Assembly: GCF_012034175.1 (NCBI RefSeq)
Contig: NZ_JAATEJ010000023.1
Span: 99,092-163,091 of the forward strand
Source: Actinacidiphila epipremni
Lineage (GTDB): Bacteria > Actinomycetota > Actinomycetes > Streptomycetales > Streptomycetaceae
Direction of reading: 5' to 3'
DNA length: 64,000 nt
How positions within the stretch are numbered: position 1 is the first letter of the stretch; the number at the start of each line of letters is the position of its first letter. Shown here piece after piece: positions 25,413-34,208 of this stretch. The notes under the pieces were generated by a model. It saw only the letters and a list, made by a program, of their open reading frames with translations. It made no database searches and had not been told where the DNA came from. The position numbers and the translations under genes were made by a program.

Positions 25413-26624
25413 CTACTCGCCGATGAGGGCGTCCACGAAGGCCTCGGGCTCGAACGGGGCGAGGTCGTCCGCGCCCTCGCCGAGGCCGATGAGCTTGACC
25501 GGCACGCCGAGTTCGCGCTGCACGGCGATGACGATGCCGCCCTTGGCGGTGCCGTCCAGCTTGGTCAGCACGATGCCGGTGATGTCCACGACCTCGGCGA
25601 AGACCCGGGCCTGGACCAGGCCGTTCTGGCCGGTGGTGGCGTCCAGCACGAGCAGCACCTCGTCGACCGGGCCGTGCTTCTCCACGACCCGCTTGACCTT
25701 GCCGAGCTCGTCCATCAGGCCGGTCTTGGTGTGCAGCCGGCCCGCGGTGTCGATCAGGACGGTGTCGGCGCCCTCGGCGATGCCCTCCTTGACCGCGTCG
25801 AAGGCGATCGAGGCCGGGTCGCCGCCCTCGGGGCCGCGGACGGTACGGGCGCCGACCCGCTCGCCCCAGGTCTGGAGCTGGTCGGCCGCGGCGGCGCGGA
25901 AGGTGTCGGCGGCGCCGAGCACGACGCTGCGGCCGTCGGCGACCAGCACCCGGGCGAGCTTGCCGGTGGTGGTGGTCTTGCCGGTGCCGTTGACGCCGAC
26001 GACCATGACGACCGCCGGGGACTCCTCGTGGCTCTCGGTGCGCAGCACCCGGTCCAGCGACGGGTCGACGAGGGTGAGCAGCTCGGCGCGCAGCAGGCCG
26101 CGCAGCTCGGCGGGCGTCCTGGTGCCGAGCACCCGCACCCGGGTGCGCAGCCGCTCGACGAGTTCCTGGGTGGGGGCGACACCGACGTCGGCGGTGATGA
26201 GGGTGTCCTCGATCTCCTCCCACGTGTCGTCGTCCAGGTGCTCCCTGGACAGCAGCGTCAGCAGGCCCTTGCCGAGGGTGTTCTGCGAGCGCGACAGCCG
26301 CGAGCGCAGCCGGACCAGCCGGCCGGCGGTGGGCTCGGGCTGCTCGATGACGGGCGCCGGCGGGAGCTCGATCTCCTCGACGGTCTCGGGCACGGACGTC
26401 GGTCCCGGCAGCGGGACCTCTTCGATGGTCCGGCGGGTTTCCTCCCGCGGGGCCTCCGCCTCGTCCCCGACGTGCGGTTCCGCGGGCGGGGCGGTGATCG
26501 TCGGCGCGCTCGGCGGCTTGGTGGGCGGCAGCTGCTTCTTCTTGCGGCGGCTGCCGATCACCAGCCCGCCGGCGCCGAGGATCACGACCAGGGCGATGAC
26601 TACGACAAGGATGACGATTTCCAT
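25413..26624 (-). CDS. ftsY: Signal recognition particle receptor FtsY
   Basis: The 403-residue SRP receptor starts MEIVILVVVIALVVILGAGG, a true N-terminal membrane anchor (residues 2-24). A basic patch and an acidic Pro/Glu-rich linker follow to about 100. The NG domain has G1 GVNGTGKTTTTGKLA (210-224), DTFRAAAADQL, DTAGRLHTK and TKLDGTAKGG. It pairs with Ffh to target nascent chains to SecYEG. The ATG at 26624 is chosen over GTG 26642, which would put six residues before the anchor. Confidence 0.97.
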   Translation of the reverse strand: MEIVILVVVIALVVILGAGGLVIGSRRKKKQLPPTKPPSAPTITAPPAEPHVGDEAEAPREETRRTIEEVPLPGPTSVPETVEEIELPPAPVIEQPEPTAGRLVRLRSRLSRSQNTLGKGLLTLLSREHLDDDTWEEIEDTLITADVGVAPTQELVERLRTRVRVLGTRTPAELRGLLRAELLTLVDPSLDRVLRTESHEESPAVVMVVGVNGTGKTTTTGKLARVLVADGRSVVLGAADTFRAAAADQLQTWGERVGARTVRGPEGGDPASIAFDAVKEGIAEGADTVLIDTAGRLHTKTGLMDELGKVKRVVEKHGPVDEVLLVLDATTGQNGLVQARVFAEVVDITGIVLTKLDGTAKGGIVIAVQRELGVPVKLIGLGEGADDLAPFEPEAFVDALIGE

Positions 26625-26690
26625 AACCCGACCAGTATCCACGGCCCCTTGCCGCGGCGTCGGACGGTGCGGGCGGCGGCGCCGCGCCCC

Positions 26691-28109
26691 TCAGCCCATT
26701 TCTTCGAGGGACTTCCCCTTCGTCTCCTTCACGAAGAAGACCACGAACGGGATCGAGAGCACCGCGAAGCATGTGTAGATCACATAGGTGCCCGACAGGT
26801 TCCAGTCCGCCAGGGTCGGGAAGCTCGCGGTGATCGCCCAGTTGGCGATCCACTGGGCGGAGGCGGCGACGCCCAGGGCCGCGGCGCGGATCTTGTTGGG
26901 GAACATCTCGCCGAGCAGCACCCACACCACCACGCCCCACGACAGGGCGAAGAACAGCACGAAGAAGTGCGCGGAGGCCAGCGCGACCGCGCCCTGGGCG
27001 GTGGGGAGCTTGTCGCCGTGCTTGTAGGAGAAGGCCCATGCCTCCAGGGCGAGGGAGACCGCCATGCCGGTGGAGCCGATGAGGGCGAGCGGGCGGCGGC
27101 CGATCCGGTCCACGAAGACCATGGCGATCACCGTGCCGATGATGTTCACGATCGAGGTGGTGAAGGAGTAGAAGAACGAGCCGGACGGGTTGATGCCGAC
27201 CGACTGCCACAGCGTCGAGGAGTAGTAGAAGGCGACGTTGATGCCGACGAGCTGCTGGAAGACCGACAGGCCGATACCGATCCAGACGATGGGCAGGAAG
27301 CCGAGCCGGGAGCCGAGTAGGTCGGAGAAGGTCGACTTGTGCTCGCGGCGCATCGCGGTGCGGATCTCGGTGACCCGGGCGTCGAGGTCGGTGTCCTTGC
27401 CCTCGACGTCGGCGAGCACCGCGCGGGCGTCGGCGTCCCGGCCGACGGTGAGCAGGAAGCGCGGGGACTCGGGGATGGTGAAGGACAGCAGCCCGTAGAT
27501 CACCGCGGGGACGACCATCACCCCGAGCATGACCTGCCAGGCCTCAAGGCCGATCAGGTGGCCGCGCTGGTCGCCGTTCGCGGTTTGCAGGATGCCGTAG
27601 TTGACCAGCTGCGAGACGGCGATGCCGAGCACGATCGCGGCCTGCTGGAAGGACGCGAGGCGGCCACGGATGGCGGGCGGCGAGACCTCGGCGATGTAGG
27701 CGGGGCCGATGACGGAGGCCATGCCGATGCCGAAGCCGCCGATGATCCGCCAGAAGGCGAGGTCCCACAGGGCGAAGGGCAGCGCCGAGCCGACGGCGCT
27801 GATGGTGAACAGGACCGAGGCGATCTGCATGCAGCGGATCCGGCCGATCCGGTCGGCGATCCGGCCGGCGGTGGCCGCGCCGATGGCGCTGCCGATCAGG
27901 GCGATCGCGATGACCTGCGCGAGAGTGCCGGAGCCGATGTCGTACTTGTCCCGGATGGCCTCGACGGCGCCGTTGATGACGGAGCTGTCGTAGCCGAACA
28001 GGAAGCCGCCCATCGCCGCCGCCGCGGTGATGAAGATGACATGGCCCAGGTGTTCCGGTGGCGACGCGCTGCTGCTCGTCCCCGATGTCGACTCCGTACT
28101 GCTGGTCAC
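26691..28109 (-). CDS. glcP: Sugar:proton symporter, GlcP-type glucose permease
   Basis: This 472-residue MFS sugar porter has twelve membrane segments. Signatures include GGFLFGYDSSVINGAV, GRIADRIGRIRCMQ, PESPRFLLTVGR, SVFQQLVGINVAFYYSS, DRIGRRPLALIG and the final KETKGKSLEEMG. Similarity to S. coelicolor GlcP suggests it is the main glucose uptake system and feeds glucose-kinase-dependent carbon repression. GTG 28109 has GAGGAG 5 nt upstream. It lies downstream of smc beyond a 10-bp hairpin, so it likely has its own promoter. Confidence 0.93.
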   Translation of the reverse strand: MTSSTESTSGTSSSASPPEHLGHVIFITAAAAMGGFLFGYDSSVINGAVEAIRDKYDIGSGTLAQVIAIALIGSAIGAATAGRIADRIGRIRCMQIASVLFTISAVGSALPFALWDLAFWRIIGGFGIGMASVIGPAYIAEVSPPAIRGRLASFQQAAIVLGIAVSQLVNYGILQTANGDQRGHLIGLEAWQVMLGVMVVPAVIYGLLSFTIPESPRFLLTVGRDADARAVLADVEGKDTDLDARVTEIRTAMRREHKSTFSDLLGSRLGFLPIVWIGIGLSVFQQLVGINVAFYYSSTLWQSVGINPSGSFFYSFTTSIVNIIGTVIAMVFVDRIGRRPLALIGSTGMAVSLALEAWAFSYKHGDKLPTAQGAVALASAHFFVLFFALSWGVVVWVLLGEMFPNKIRAAALGVAASAQWIANWAITASFPTLADWNLSGTYVIYTCFAVLSIPFVVFFVKETKGKSLEEMG

Positions 28110-28131
28110 AGGATCTCCTCGCGCCCGGCGG

Positions 28132-28156
28132 TCCGGCCCCCTCACCGGGGGCCGGA
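28132..28156 (-). terminator. 10-bp hairpin after smc
   Basis: TCCGGCCCCC (28132-28141) pairs perfectly with 28147-28156 across a 5-nt loop. It lies 50 bp after the smc stop and 23 bp before the glcP start. It probably ends smc transcription, and could also lie in the glcP leader. Confidence 0.65.
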
Positions 28157-28205
28157 TCTTCAAGTCTTGGCGGACCGTGTGCGGCCCACCACTCGAAGGG
28201 GGCCG

Positions 28206-31200
28206 TCAGGCGGTCTTCCGCTTGCCCTCCCGCAGCCGCTGGCTGATCACCTTGGAGACGCCGTCGCCTTGCATGGACACGCCGTAGAGCGCGTCGGCGA
28301 CCTCCATCGTCCGCTTCTGGTGCGTGATGACGATGAGCTGGGAACTCTCCTGGAGCTCCTCCATGATCCGGATCAGCCGCTGCAGGTTGGTGTCGTCCAG
28401 CGCGGCCTCGACCTCGTCCATCACATAGAACGGACTGGGCCGTGCCTTGAAGATCGACACCAGCATCGCCACCGCGGTCAGCGAGCGCTCACCGCCCGAC
28501 AGGAGCGACAACCGCTTGACCTTCTTCCCGGGCGGCCTGGCCTCAACCTCCACACCTGTGGTGAGCATGTTGTCCGGGTCTGTCAGGATCAGCCGGCCCT
28601 CGCCGCCGGGGAAGAGCCGGGAGAAGACGCCCTCGAACTCCCGGGCGGTGTCGTGGAAGGCGGCGGTGAAGACCTGCTCGACGCGCTCGTCGACGTCCTT
28701 GACCACCTGGAGCAGGTCGGCCCGGGTCTTGCGCAGGTCCTCCAGCTGCTCGGTGAGGAACTTGTGCCGCTCCTCCAGCGCGGCGAACTCCTCCAGCGCC
28801 AGCGGGTTGACCTTGCCGAGCTGGGTGTACGCCTTCTCCGCCGCCTTGAGCCGCTTCTCCTGCTCGCCGCGGACGTACGGGCGGGGGAGGTTGCGCGGGT
28901 CCTGCGGGTCCTCGGGCAGGATCTCGCCCTCGGCGGGCGGGGAGGGCGGCACGGGCTGGTCGGGGCCGTACTCGGCGACCAGGCCCGCCGGCTCCATGCC
29001 GTGGTCCTCCAGCGCCCTGGCCTCCAGCTGCTCGATGCGCAGCCGCTTCTCGGCGCCCAGCACCTCGCCCTTGTGGACGTCACCGGTGAGCCGGTCCAGC
29101 TCGCTCTTCAGGTCCCGGCCGCGGCGCCGCTCCTGGCCCAGCTCCGCCTCCCGCTCGGCCCTGGCCTGCTCGGCGGCCACCCGTTCGGCCTCGGCTCGGG
29201 CGAGTGAGACCTGGACGCAGTCCAGCAGGCCGCGGGCGCCGTCGCGGACGGCGGCGGCCACCGACGCCTCGTAGGCCAGGCGCAGCCGGCGGCGCTCGGC
29301 GCGGGCGCGGGACTCGCGCTCGGCGCGGGCGGCCCGGTCCAGGCCGTCGGCGCGGCCGGCCAGGCCCTTGACGCGCTCCTCGTGGGTACGCAGCTGGAGC
29401 CGGGCCTCCATCTCGGTCTGCCGGGCGTTGGCGCCGTCGGCGGCGAGCCGGTCGCGCACCGAGGTGTCGGGCTCCTCCTCGGCGGGTTCGGCCTCGGCCT
29501 CGCCGAGCCGGTAGGACAGCTCCTCGAACGCCTCGCGGGCGGCGGCCAGCGACTCCTCGCTGCGGCCGACCGCGGTCGCGGCCCGGTCCGCCTCGCCGCC
29601 GGCGGCCCTGGCCTGCCCGGCGAGCCGGCCCAGCTGCTGGGCGACGGAGGACTTGGCCTTCTCGGCGGCCCGGCGCCGCTGCCCCAGCTCGTCGACGGCC
29701 CGGGCGGCGGCGGACCGCCGCTCCTTGGCCCGCAGCTGACGCTCGGCCAGCTCGGCGCACTGCTCCGCCAGCCGCTCCAGCTCGGCGGTGGCCTCGTCGA
29801 CCTGGGCCTGCACCTCCAGCAGGCTGGGCGCCTTGGCGCTGCCGCCGACCGCGGTGTGCGCGGCCAGCAGGTCGCCTTCGGCGGTGACGGCGGTGAGCCC
29901 GGGCCGGGCGGCGAGCAGCGCCTCGGCGTCGTCGAGGGAGTCGACGACCACGACGTCCCGCAGCAGCGTACGCACCGCGGGCGCGAGCTCGGGCCCGGCG
30001 GTGACCAGCTCGACGGCATACCGCGCCCCGGCGGGCAGCGCAGGGGCCGGCGCCATGGCCGGAGTCGCGGCCAGCACCTCGGCGGAGGCCGCCGCGTGGC
30101 CGGACGCGGGCGCGGAACCGGCCGCCGGGCCCTGCTCCAGGGCCGCCGCACGACCGGGCACAGGTCCCGCCCCCGGACCCTGCGCCCCGGCCGGCGCCTC
30201 CGCCGTGCCCGGGCGCGGGGCGGGCAGGTCCGGCGCCGCCGGCTCGGGTGCTCCGGCGAGCAGCAGGGCGGCGCGGCCGGCGTCCTCCTTGCGCAGCAGC
30301 CGCAGGGCCTCCACCGCCGCGCCCACCCCGCGTACGGCGACGGCGTCGGCGGCGGCGCCCAGGGCCGCGGCGAGCGGCACCTCGTAGCCGGCGGCCACCT
30401 TCAGCAGCGCCGCGGCCGGCCCGAGCACCCCGGCGAGCCCGCCGCCCGTACCGGCGCCGTCCGCGCCCGGCGCGCCGGCCAGCAGCGCCCCGCTGCCGTC
30501 CTTGCGGCGCAGCGCCGGCTCCAGGGCGTCGCGCCGGGCGGCGACCGCGGCCCGGCGGCGCTCGGCGGCGGTGGCGGCCTCCCGGGCGGCGCTGAAATCC
30601 TCGTCGGCGGCGGCCTGCTCGGCGCGGGCGGCCTCGAACCGCTCCTCCAGCTCGGAGTCGTCGGCGTCCAGGCCCTCGACCTGCGCGGCCAGTTCCTCGT
30701 ACTCGCCCTGCGCGGTCTCGGCGCGCTCGCGGGCCTCGTCGCGGGCGGCGGTGAGCCGCTCTATCTCGGCCTCGGCGGCGGCGGTACGCGAGCGGGCGGC
30801 GTTGACCTGGCCGCTGAGCCGGGCCAGGCCCTCACGGCGGTCGGCGATGGCCCGGGCGGCGGTGCGCAGCCGGTTCTCCTCCTCGGTGAGCCGGCGCTCC
30901 AGCTCGGCGCGGTGGTCGACGGTGTCGTCGAGGGCGCGCTGCGCGGCCTCCAGCGCCTCGGACAGCTCGGCCTCCTGCTCGCGGATGCGGGCGGCCTCGC
31001 GCTCCATGTCCTCCGGGTCCCGGCCGCGCCGCTCCTCGGCGGGCTGGCTCGTGGCGTGCCGGTGCCGCTGCTCGGCGAGGCCGACGGTGCCGCGGACCCG
31101 TTCGGTGAGCTGGGAGAGGGCGTACCAGGTGGCCTGCGCCTCGTTGACCCGCGGGGTCAGCGCGCGGACCTGCTCCTCCAGCCGGGCCTCGCGCTGCACG

Positions 31201-31994
31201 GCGGCGGCCAGTTCCGCCTCGACGGCCTCCTTGCGCTCCTTGAGCGCGGCCTCGTCGGCGACCTCGGCGCGCAGCGCCTCGCGCAGGGTGACCAGGTCGT
31301 CGGCGAGCAGCCGCAGCCGGGCGTCGCGCAGGTCGGCCTGGATGACGGCGGCCCGGCGGGCGACCTGGGCCTGCCGGCCGAGCGGCTTGAGCTGGCGGCG
31401 CAGCTCGCCGGTGAGGTCGGTGACGCGCGCGAGGTTGGCCTGCATCGCGTCGAGCTTGCGCAGCGCCTTCTCCTTGCGCTTGCGGTGCTTCAGGACGCCG
31501 GCGGCCTCCTCGATGAAGGCCCGGCGGCCCATCGGGTCGGCGTGCAGGACGGAGTCCAGCTGGCCCTGGCCGACGATGACGTGCATCTCGCGGCCGATGC
31601 CGGAGTCCGACAGCAGGTCCTGGATGTCCAGCAGCCGGCAGGTGTCCCCGTTGATCTGGTACTCGCTGCCGCCGTTGCGGAACATGATCCGGGTGATCGT
31701 GACCTCGGCGTACTCGATCGGCAGGGCGCCGTCGGTGTTGTCGATGGTCAGCGACACCTCGGCGCGGCCCAGCGGCGGCCGGCCGGTGGTGCCGGCGAAG
31801 ATGACGTCCTCCATCTTGCCGCCGCGCAGCGACTTGGCCCCCTGCTCGCCCATAACCCAGGACAGCGCGTCGACCACATTGGACTTGCCTGATCCGTTGG
31901 GGCCGACCACACAGGTGATTCCGGGTTCGAAGCGCAGCGTCGTCGCCGAGGCGAAGGACTTGAAGCCGCGCAACGTGAGGCTCTTGAGATGCAC
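28206..31994 (-). CDS. smc: Chromosome segregation ATPase SMC
   Basis: SMC compacts and segregates chromosomes, in Streptomyces notably during sporulation septation. The 1262-residue protein starts MHLKSLTLRGFKSFA, with Walker A GPNGSGKS (31-38). Long Arg/Glu/Ala coiled coils flank a hinge at about 500-725. The C-terminal head has LSGGERSLTAVAML and Walker B VMDEVEAALDDTN. The hinge carries a ~75-residue Ala/Pro/Gly-rich insertion at 582-656. The product is longer than the roughly 1190 residues usual for the family. The start is GTG 31994; no earlier start preserves the SMC N terminus. Confidence 0.97.
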   Translation of the reverse strand: MHLKSLTLRGFKSFASATTLRFEPGITCVVGPNGSGKSNVVDALSWVMGEQGAKSLRGGKMEDVIFAGTTGRPPLGRAEVSLTIDNTDGALPIEYAEVTITRIMFRNGGSEYQINGDTCRLLDIQDLLSDSGIGREMHVIVGQGQLDSVLHADPMGRRAFIEEAAGVLKHRKRKEKALRKLDAMQANLARVTDLTGELRRQLKPLGRQAQVARRAAVIQADLRDARLRLLADDLVTLREALRAEVADEAALKERKEAVEAELAAAVQREARLEEQVRALTPRVNEAQATWYALSQLTERVRGTVGLAEQRHRHATSQPAEERRGRDPEDMEREAARIREQEAELSEALEAAQRALDDTVDHRAELERRLTEEENRLRTAARAIADRREGLARLSGQVNAARSRTAAAEAEIERLTAARDEARERAETAQGEYEELAAQVEGLDADDSELEERFEAARAEQAAADEDFSAAREAATAAERRRAAVAARRDALEPALRRKDGSGALLAGAPGADGAGTGGGLAGVLGPAAALLKVAAGYEVPLAAALGAAADAVAVRGVGAAVEALRLLRKEDAGRAALLLAGAPEPAAPDLPAPRPGTAEAPAGAQGPGAGPVPGRAAALEQGPAAGSAPASGHAAASAEVLAATPAMAPAPALPAGARYAVELVTAGPELAPAVRTLLRDVVVVDSLDDAEALLAARPGLTAVTAEGDLLAAHTAVGGSAKAPSLLEVQAQVDEATAELERLAEQCAELAERQLRAKERRSAAARAVDELGQRRRAAEKAKSSVAQQLGRLAGQARAAGGEADRAATAVGRSEESLAAAREAFEELSYRLGEAEAEPAEEEPDTSVRDRLAADGANARQTEMEARLQLRTHEERVKGLAGRADGLDRAARAERESRARAERRRLRLAYEASVAAAVRDGARGLLDCVQVSLARAEAERVAAEQARAEREAELGQERRRGRDLKSELDRLTGDVHKGEVLGAEKRLRIEQLEARALEDHGMEPAGLVAEYGPDQPVPPSPPAEGEILPEDPQDPRNLPRPYVRGEQEKRLKAAEKAYTQLGKVNPLALEEFAALEERHKFLTEQLEDLRKTRADLLQVVKDVDERVEQVFTAAFHDTAREFEGVFSRLFPGGEGRLILTDPDNMLTTGVEVEARPPGKKVKRLSLLSGGERSLTAVAMLVSIFKARPSPFYVMDEVEAALDDTNLQRLIRIMEELQESSQLIVITHQKRTMEVADALYGVSMQGDGVSKVISQRLREGKRKTA

Positions 31995-32253
31995 GCCCGC
32001 CGACTCTACTAGCCGCCCGCGGTTTCACCGCTGAATGTGCAGGGCACATCAGGGTTAAGAACCGTACGAGGCGGTGAAGAGCCGGCAAGCGTGGGTCTGC
32101 GCGAGGGTGACGACAAGGCCGCAGGGCCGCGGAGGGGGAGGGTGCCACGACGAAGGGACGCCGAAGCGTCCCTTGCGGTACTGCGAGTGCTGCGGTTACT
32201 GCGGCGATCCGAGAATGCTGCGATGCCGACGCTGCGATGCCGATCGAGCCGAC

Positions 32254-32454
32254 TCAGGCGAGCACGGGCTCCGCGTGAGCGACGTCGATGCTGCGCAGCG
32301 ACTCTTCGTGCGACGCGACAGTCAGGGCGTCGTTCTGGGCCTGCATCCTGACAAGCTCGGCTTCCAGGTCCTGAACGCGCTGCTGCAGCCTTCGCATCTC
32401 GGCGAGGAGTCGCGGGTCGGGACCGCCGACGTAACCGAGAAGCGCCTTTGCCAT
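32254..32454 (-). CDS. Small conserved coiled-coil protein, unknown function
   Basis: This 66-residue protein reads MAKALLGYVGGPDPRLLAEM at its start. A heptad-like helix LQQRVQDLEAELVRMQAQND follows, and it ends SIDVAHAEPVLA. GGAGGA lies 9 nt before the ATG. I recall very similar small proteins in other streptomycetes, but no function. It lies between acylphosphatase and smc on the same strand and may form a short coiled-coil oligomer. Base composition around it is less GC-rich than its neighbours. Confidence 0.85.
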   Translation of the reverse strand: MAKALLGYVGGPDPRLLAEMRRLQQRVQDLEAELVRMQAQNDALTVASHEESLRSIDVAHAEPVLA

Positions 32455-32811
32455 GATGAGTGGTCCTCCACGCTGAGTGACCGACCGAAAGCGGTACAGG
32501 TCGTGGGTGAGGGTGTATGAACCCGCGCGCTGTCATGCCGTGGTTCGCACTGAACATTCCATGGAGCCACGTCGCGCTGGGCTTCCAGCGTCTCACCAAA
32601 TAAGTGGACGGTCAACACGATCACAGCCCAGTCGTCGGGTGCGCCTCAGAAAACACGGCAAAGACACGCCGTGGGCTGCCCGCGTGGGGAGCGAGATCAT
32701 TCTCGTAGGGGGCAGCCTGACACGACATCCGCGATATGGCAACCGGTCGTCCGCGTCTCATGGCAAAGGCTCGGCCATCCGGGCGGCGGCAGCGCAGTGT
32801 GATCGTCGCGG
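32455..32811. other. Intergenic region acylphosphatase / small coiled-coil gene
   Basis: This 357-bp gap has lower GC than the flanks and carries the leader of the small coiled-coil gene. A TTGACC hexamer on the minus strand near 32620 has no clear -10 partner. No gene or RNA is supported. Confidence 0.4.
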
Positions 32812-33129
32812 TCAGCGGATCTCGAATCCGGCGTAGCCGCCGCGCGGCTCCGACCAGATCTCCGTCACCCCGTCGACTTTTCCGGGCGTGTCGGCGCCGT
32901 GCAGCCACGCCAGCAGCCGTTCGCAGTCGCCGCGCTCCCCCTCGGTGACGACCTGCACGCGCCCGTCGGCCAGGTTGCCCGCGTAGCCCGCCAGCCCGCC
33001 GATCTCCAGCGCGGTCGCCCGCGTCCACCAGCGGAAGCCCACGCCCTGCACCCGGCCGCGCACCCAGGCGGTCAGCCGGACGGGGCCGTGCGCGGCGGAG
33101 TCCTCGCGGGGGTCCAAAGGCTCGTGCAT
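32812..33129 (-). CDS. acyP: Acylphosphatase
   Basis: Acylphosphatase hydrolyses acyl phosphates such as carbamoyl phosphate. The 105-residue protein contains the phosphate-binding VRGRVQGVGFRWW (Arg33) and the catalytic Asn52 in GYAGNLADGRVQV. The last residues (PRGGYAGFEIR) match the family end. The first ~16 residues are extra. ATG 33129 lacks a clear ribosome binding site, and a start nearer VRLTAWV is possible. In actinobacteria acyP is commonly next to smc and mutM. Confidence 0.94.
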   Translation of the reverse strand: MHEPLDPREDSAAHGPVRLTAWVRGRVQGVGFRWWTRATALEIGGLAGYAGNLADGRVQVVTEGERGDCERLLAWLHGADTPGKVDGVTEIWSEPRGGYAGFEIR

Positions 33130-33274
33130 ACGGCGACGGTACCGCGACGGTGTCCGGTCGCCGCGGCCCCGGTTGTGCCCGCGTCACGGCGCGGGCGGGC
33201 CGGATTCGCTACAGTCGCCCCCCAGCAGGACTTCACTCGAACGGGTGAGGCCGTCGGAGCATGGAGGAGCGCAC

Positions 33275-34141
33275 GTGGGCCGACACAGCCGACAGGTGCA
33301 GCCGGCCGCGCCGCCGCAGCCCGCCGCGCCGCGCAGCCACCGCGGGCGCCGCAGGCACCACCCGGTGCGCACCGGGCTGCTGGCGACGTCCGCCGCGATG
33401 GCGGTGGGCGCGGTCGCCGCCTCCTCCGGGCTGCTGTCCGGCGTCACCGGCGGCTTCGGGCCGGACGACGGCACGGGCAACACGCAGGCCGACGGCCCGA
33501 CCGGCCCCTCCCAGGACGGCAGCGACGCCCCCTCCCCGCTGAGCGGCACCGGCACCCCGCTGCCCGGCTCGGCCTCCCCGTCGGCCTCCGGTACGCCGAG
33601 CCCGGGCCCGAGTACGACCGCCACCCGTACGGCCTCCCCCACGCCGACCGCGACCCGCCCGAGCGCGACCGCGACGCCGACCCGTACCACCGCCGCGCCC
33701 ACCACCCCGGTGCGCACCGCGACCCCGACCAAGGCGGCCCCGAGCACCCCGGCCGGCGATTCCCTGGCCTCGACCCGGGCGGCGATCCTGTCGCTGGTCA
33801 ACGAGCAGCGAGCGACGGCCGGCTGCAAGCCGCTCACCGCCAGCTCCTCGCTCGACGGCCTCGCGCAGGCCTTCAGCGACGAGATGGCCGCCCGCGGCTT
33901 CTTCGACCACACCGACCCCGACGGCAACGACCCCTGGGACCGCGCCAAGGCCCGCGGCATCACCAACCTCGGCGGCGAGAACATAGCCCGCGGCCAGGCG
34001 ACCGCGCAGGCGGTGATGGACGCCTGGATGAACAGCCCCGGCCACCGGGCGAACATACTGAACTGCGACTACACCACCCTCGGCGTCGGCATCCACTTCG
34101 GCACCGGCGGCCCCTGGTGGACCCAGGACTTCGGCTTCTGA
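33275..34141 (+). CDS. Secreted CAP-domain (SCP/PR-1-like) protein
   Basis: This 288-residue protein begins MGRHSRQVQPAA, and a hydrophobic segment (TGLLATSAAMAVGAVAASSGLL) follows at about 30-50 as signal peptide or anchor. A long Thr/Pro/Ser-rich linker (TATRTASPTPTATR) suggests a cell-wall spanner. The CAP domain occupies the last ~130 residues: AAILSLVNEQRATAGCKPL, GFFDHTDPDGNDPWDRA, GGENIARGQ, AWMNSPGHRANILN. His and Glu residues of the CAP cavity are present. GTG 33275 has GGAGGAG 5 nt upstream. It is divergent from acyP and convergent with mutM. Confidence 0.92.
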   Translation: MGRHSRQVQPAAPPQPAAPRSHRGRRRHHPVRTGLLATSAAMAVGAVAASSGLLSGVTGGFGPDDGTGNTQADGPTGPSQDGSDAPSPLSGTGTPLPGSASPSASGTPSPGPSTTATRTASPTPTATRPSATATPTRTTAAPTTPVRTATPTKAAPSTPAGDSLASTRAAILSLVNEQRATAGCKPLTASSSLDGLAQAFSDEMAARGFFDHTDPDGNDPWDRAKARGITNLGGENIARGQATAQAVMDAWMNSPGHRANILNCDYTTLGVGIHFGTGGPWWTQDFGF

Positions 34142-34167
34142 GGCTTCTGAGGCTTCTGAGGCTTCTG
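34132..34167. repeat. 9-bp tandem repeat AGGCTTCTG across the CAP gene stop
   Basis: Four copies (CGGCTTCTG then AGGCTTCTG three times) start at 34132, 34141, 34150 and 34159. The first includes the last codons and stop of the CAP gene. Slippage would leave the protein unchanged because the TGA recurs. Confidence 0.85.
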
Positions 34168-34208
34168 GAGGTTCCGCGGCCTCCGTGGCCTTGCGAGCCG
34201 GTTCCGCG

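Noticed and set aside
22705..27210. Very long minus-strand frame of 1501 codons running from ftsY/glcP territory through nsdA
   Set aside because: Only the 3' third matches NsdA. The rest overlaps ftsY and the PrimPol-like gene in other frames and lacks protein features.
32074..32520. Plus-strand Cys-rich ORF of 148 codons
   Set aside because: It is antisense to the small coiled-coil gene and short CTGCG-type repeats create the cysteines. No ribosome binding site or domain supports it.
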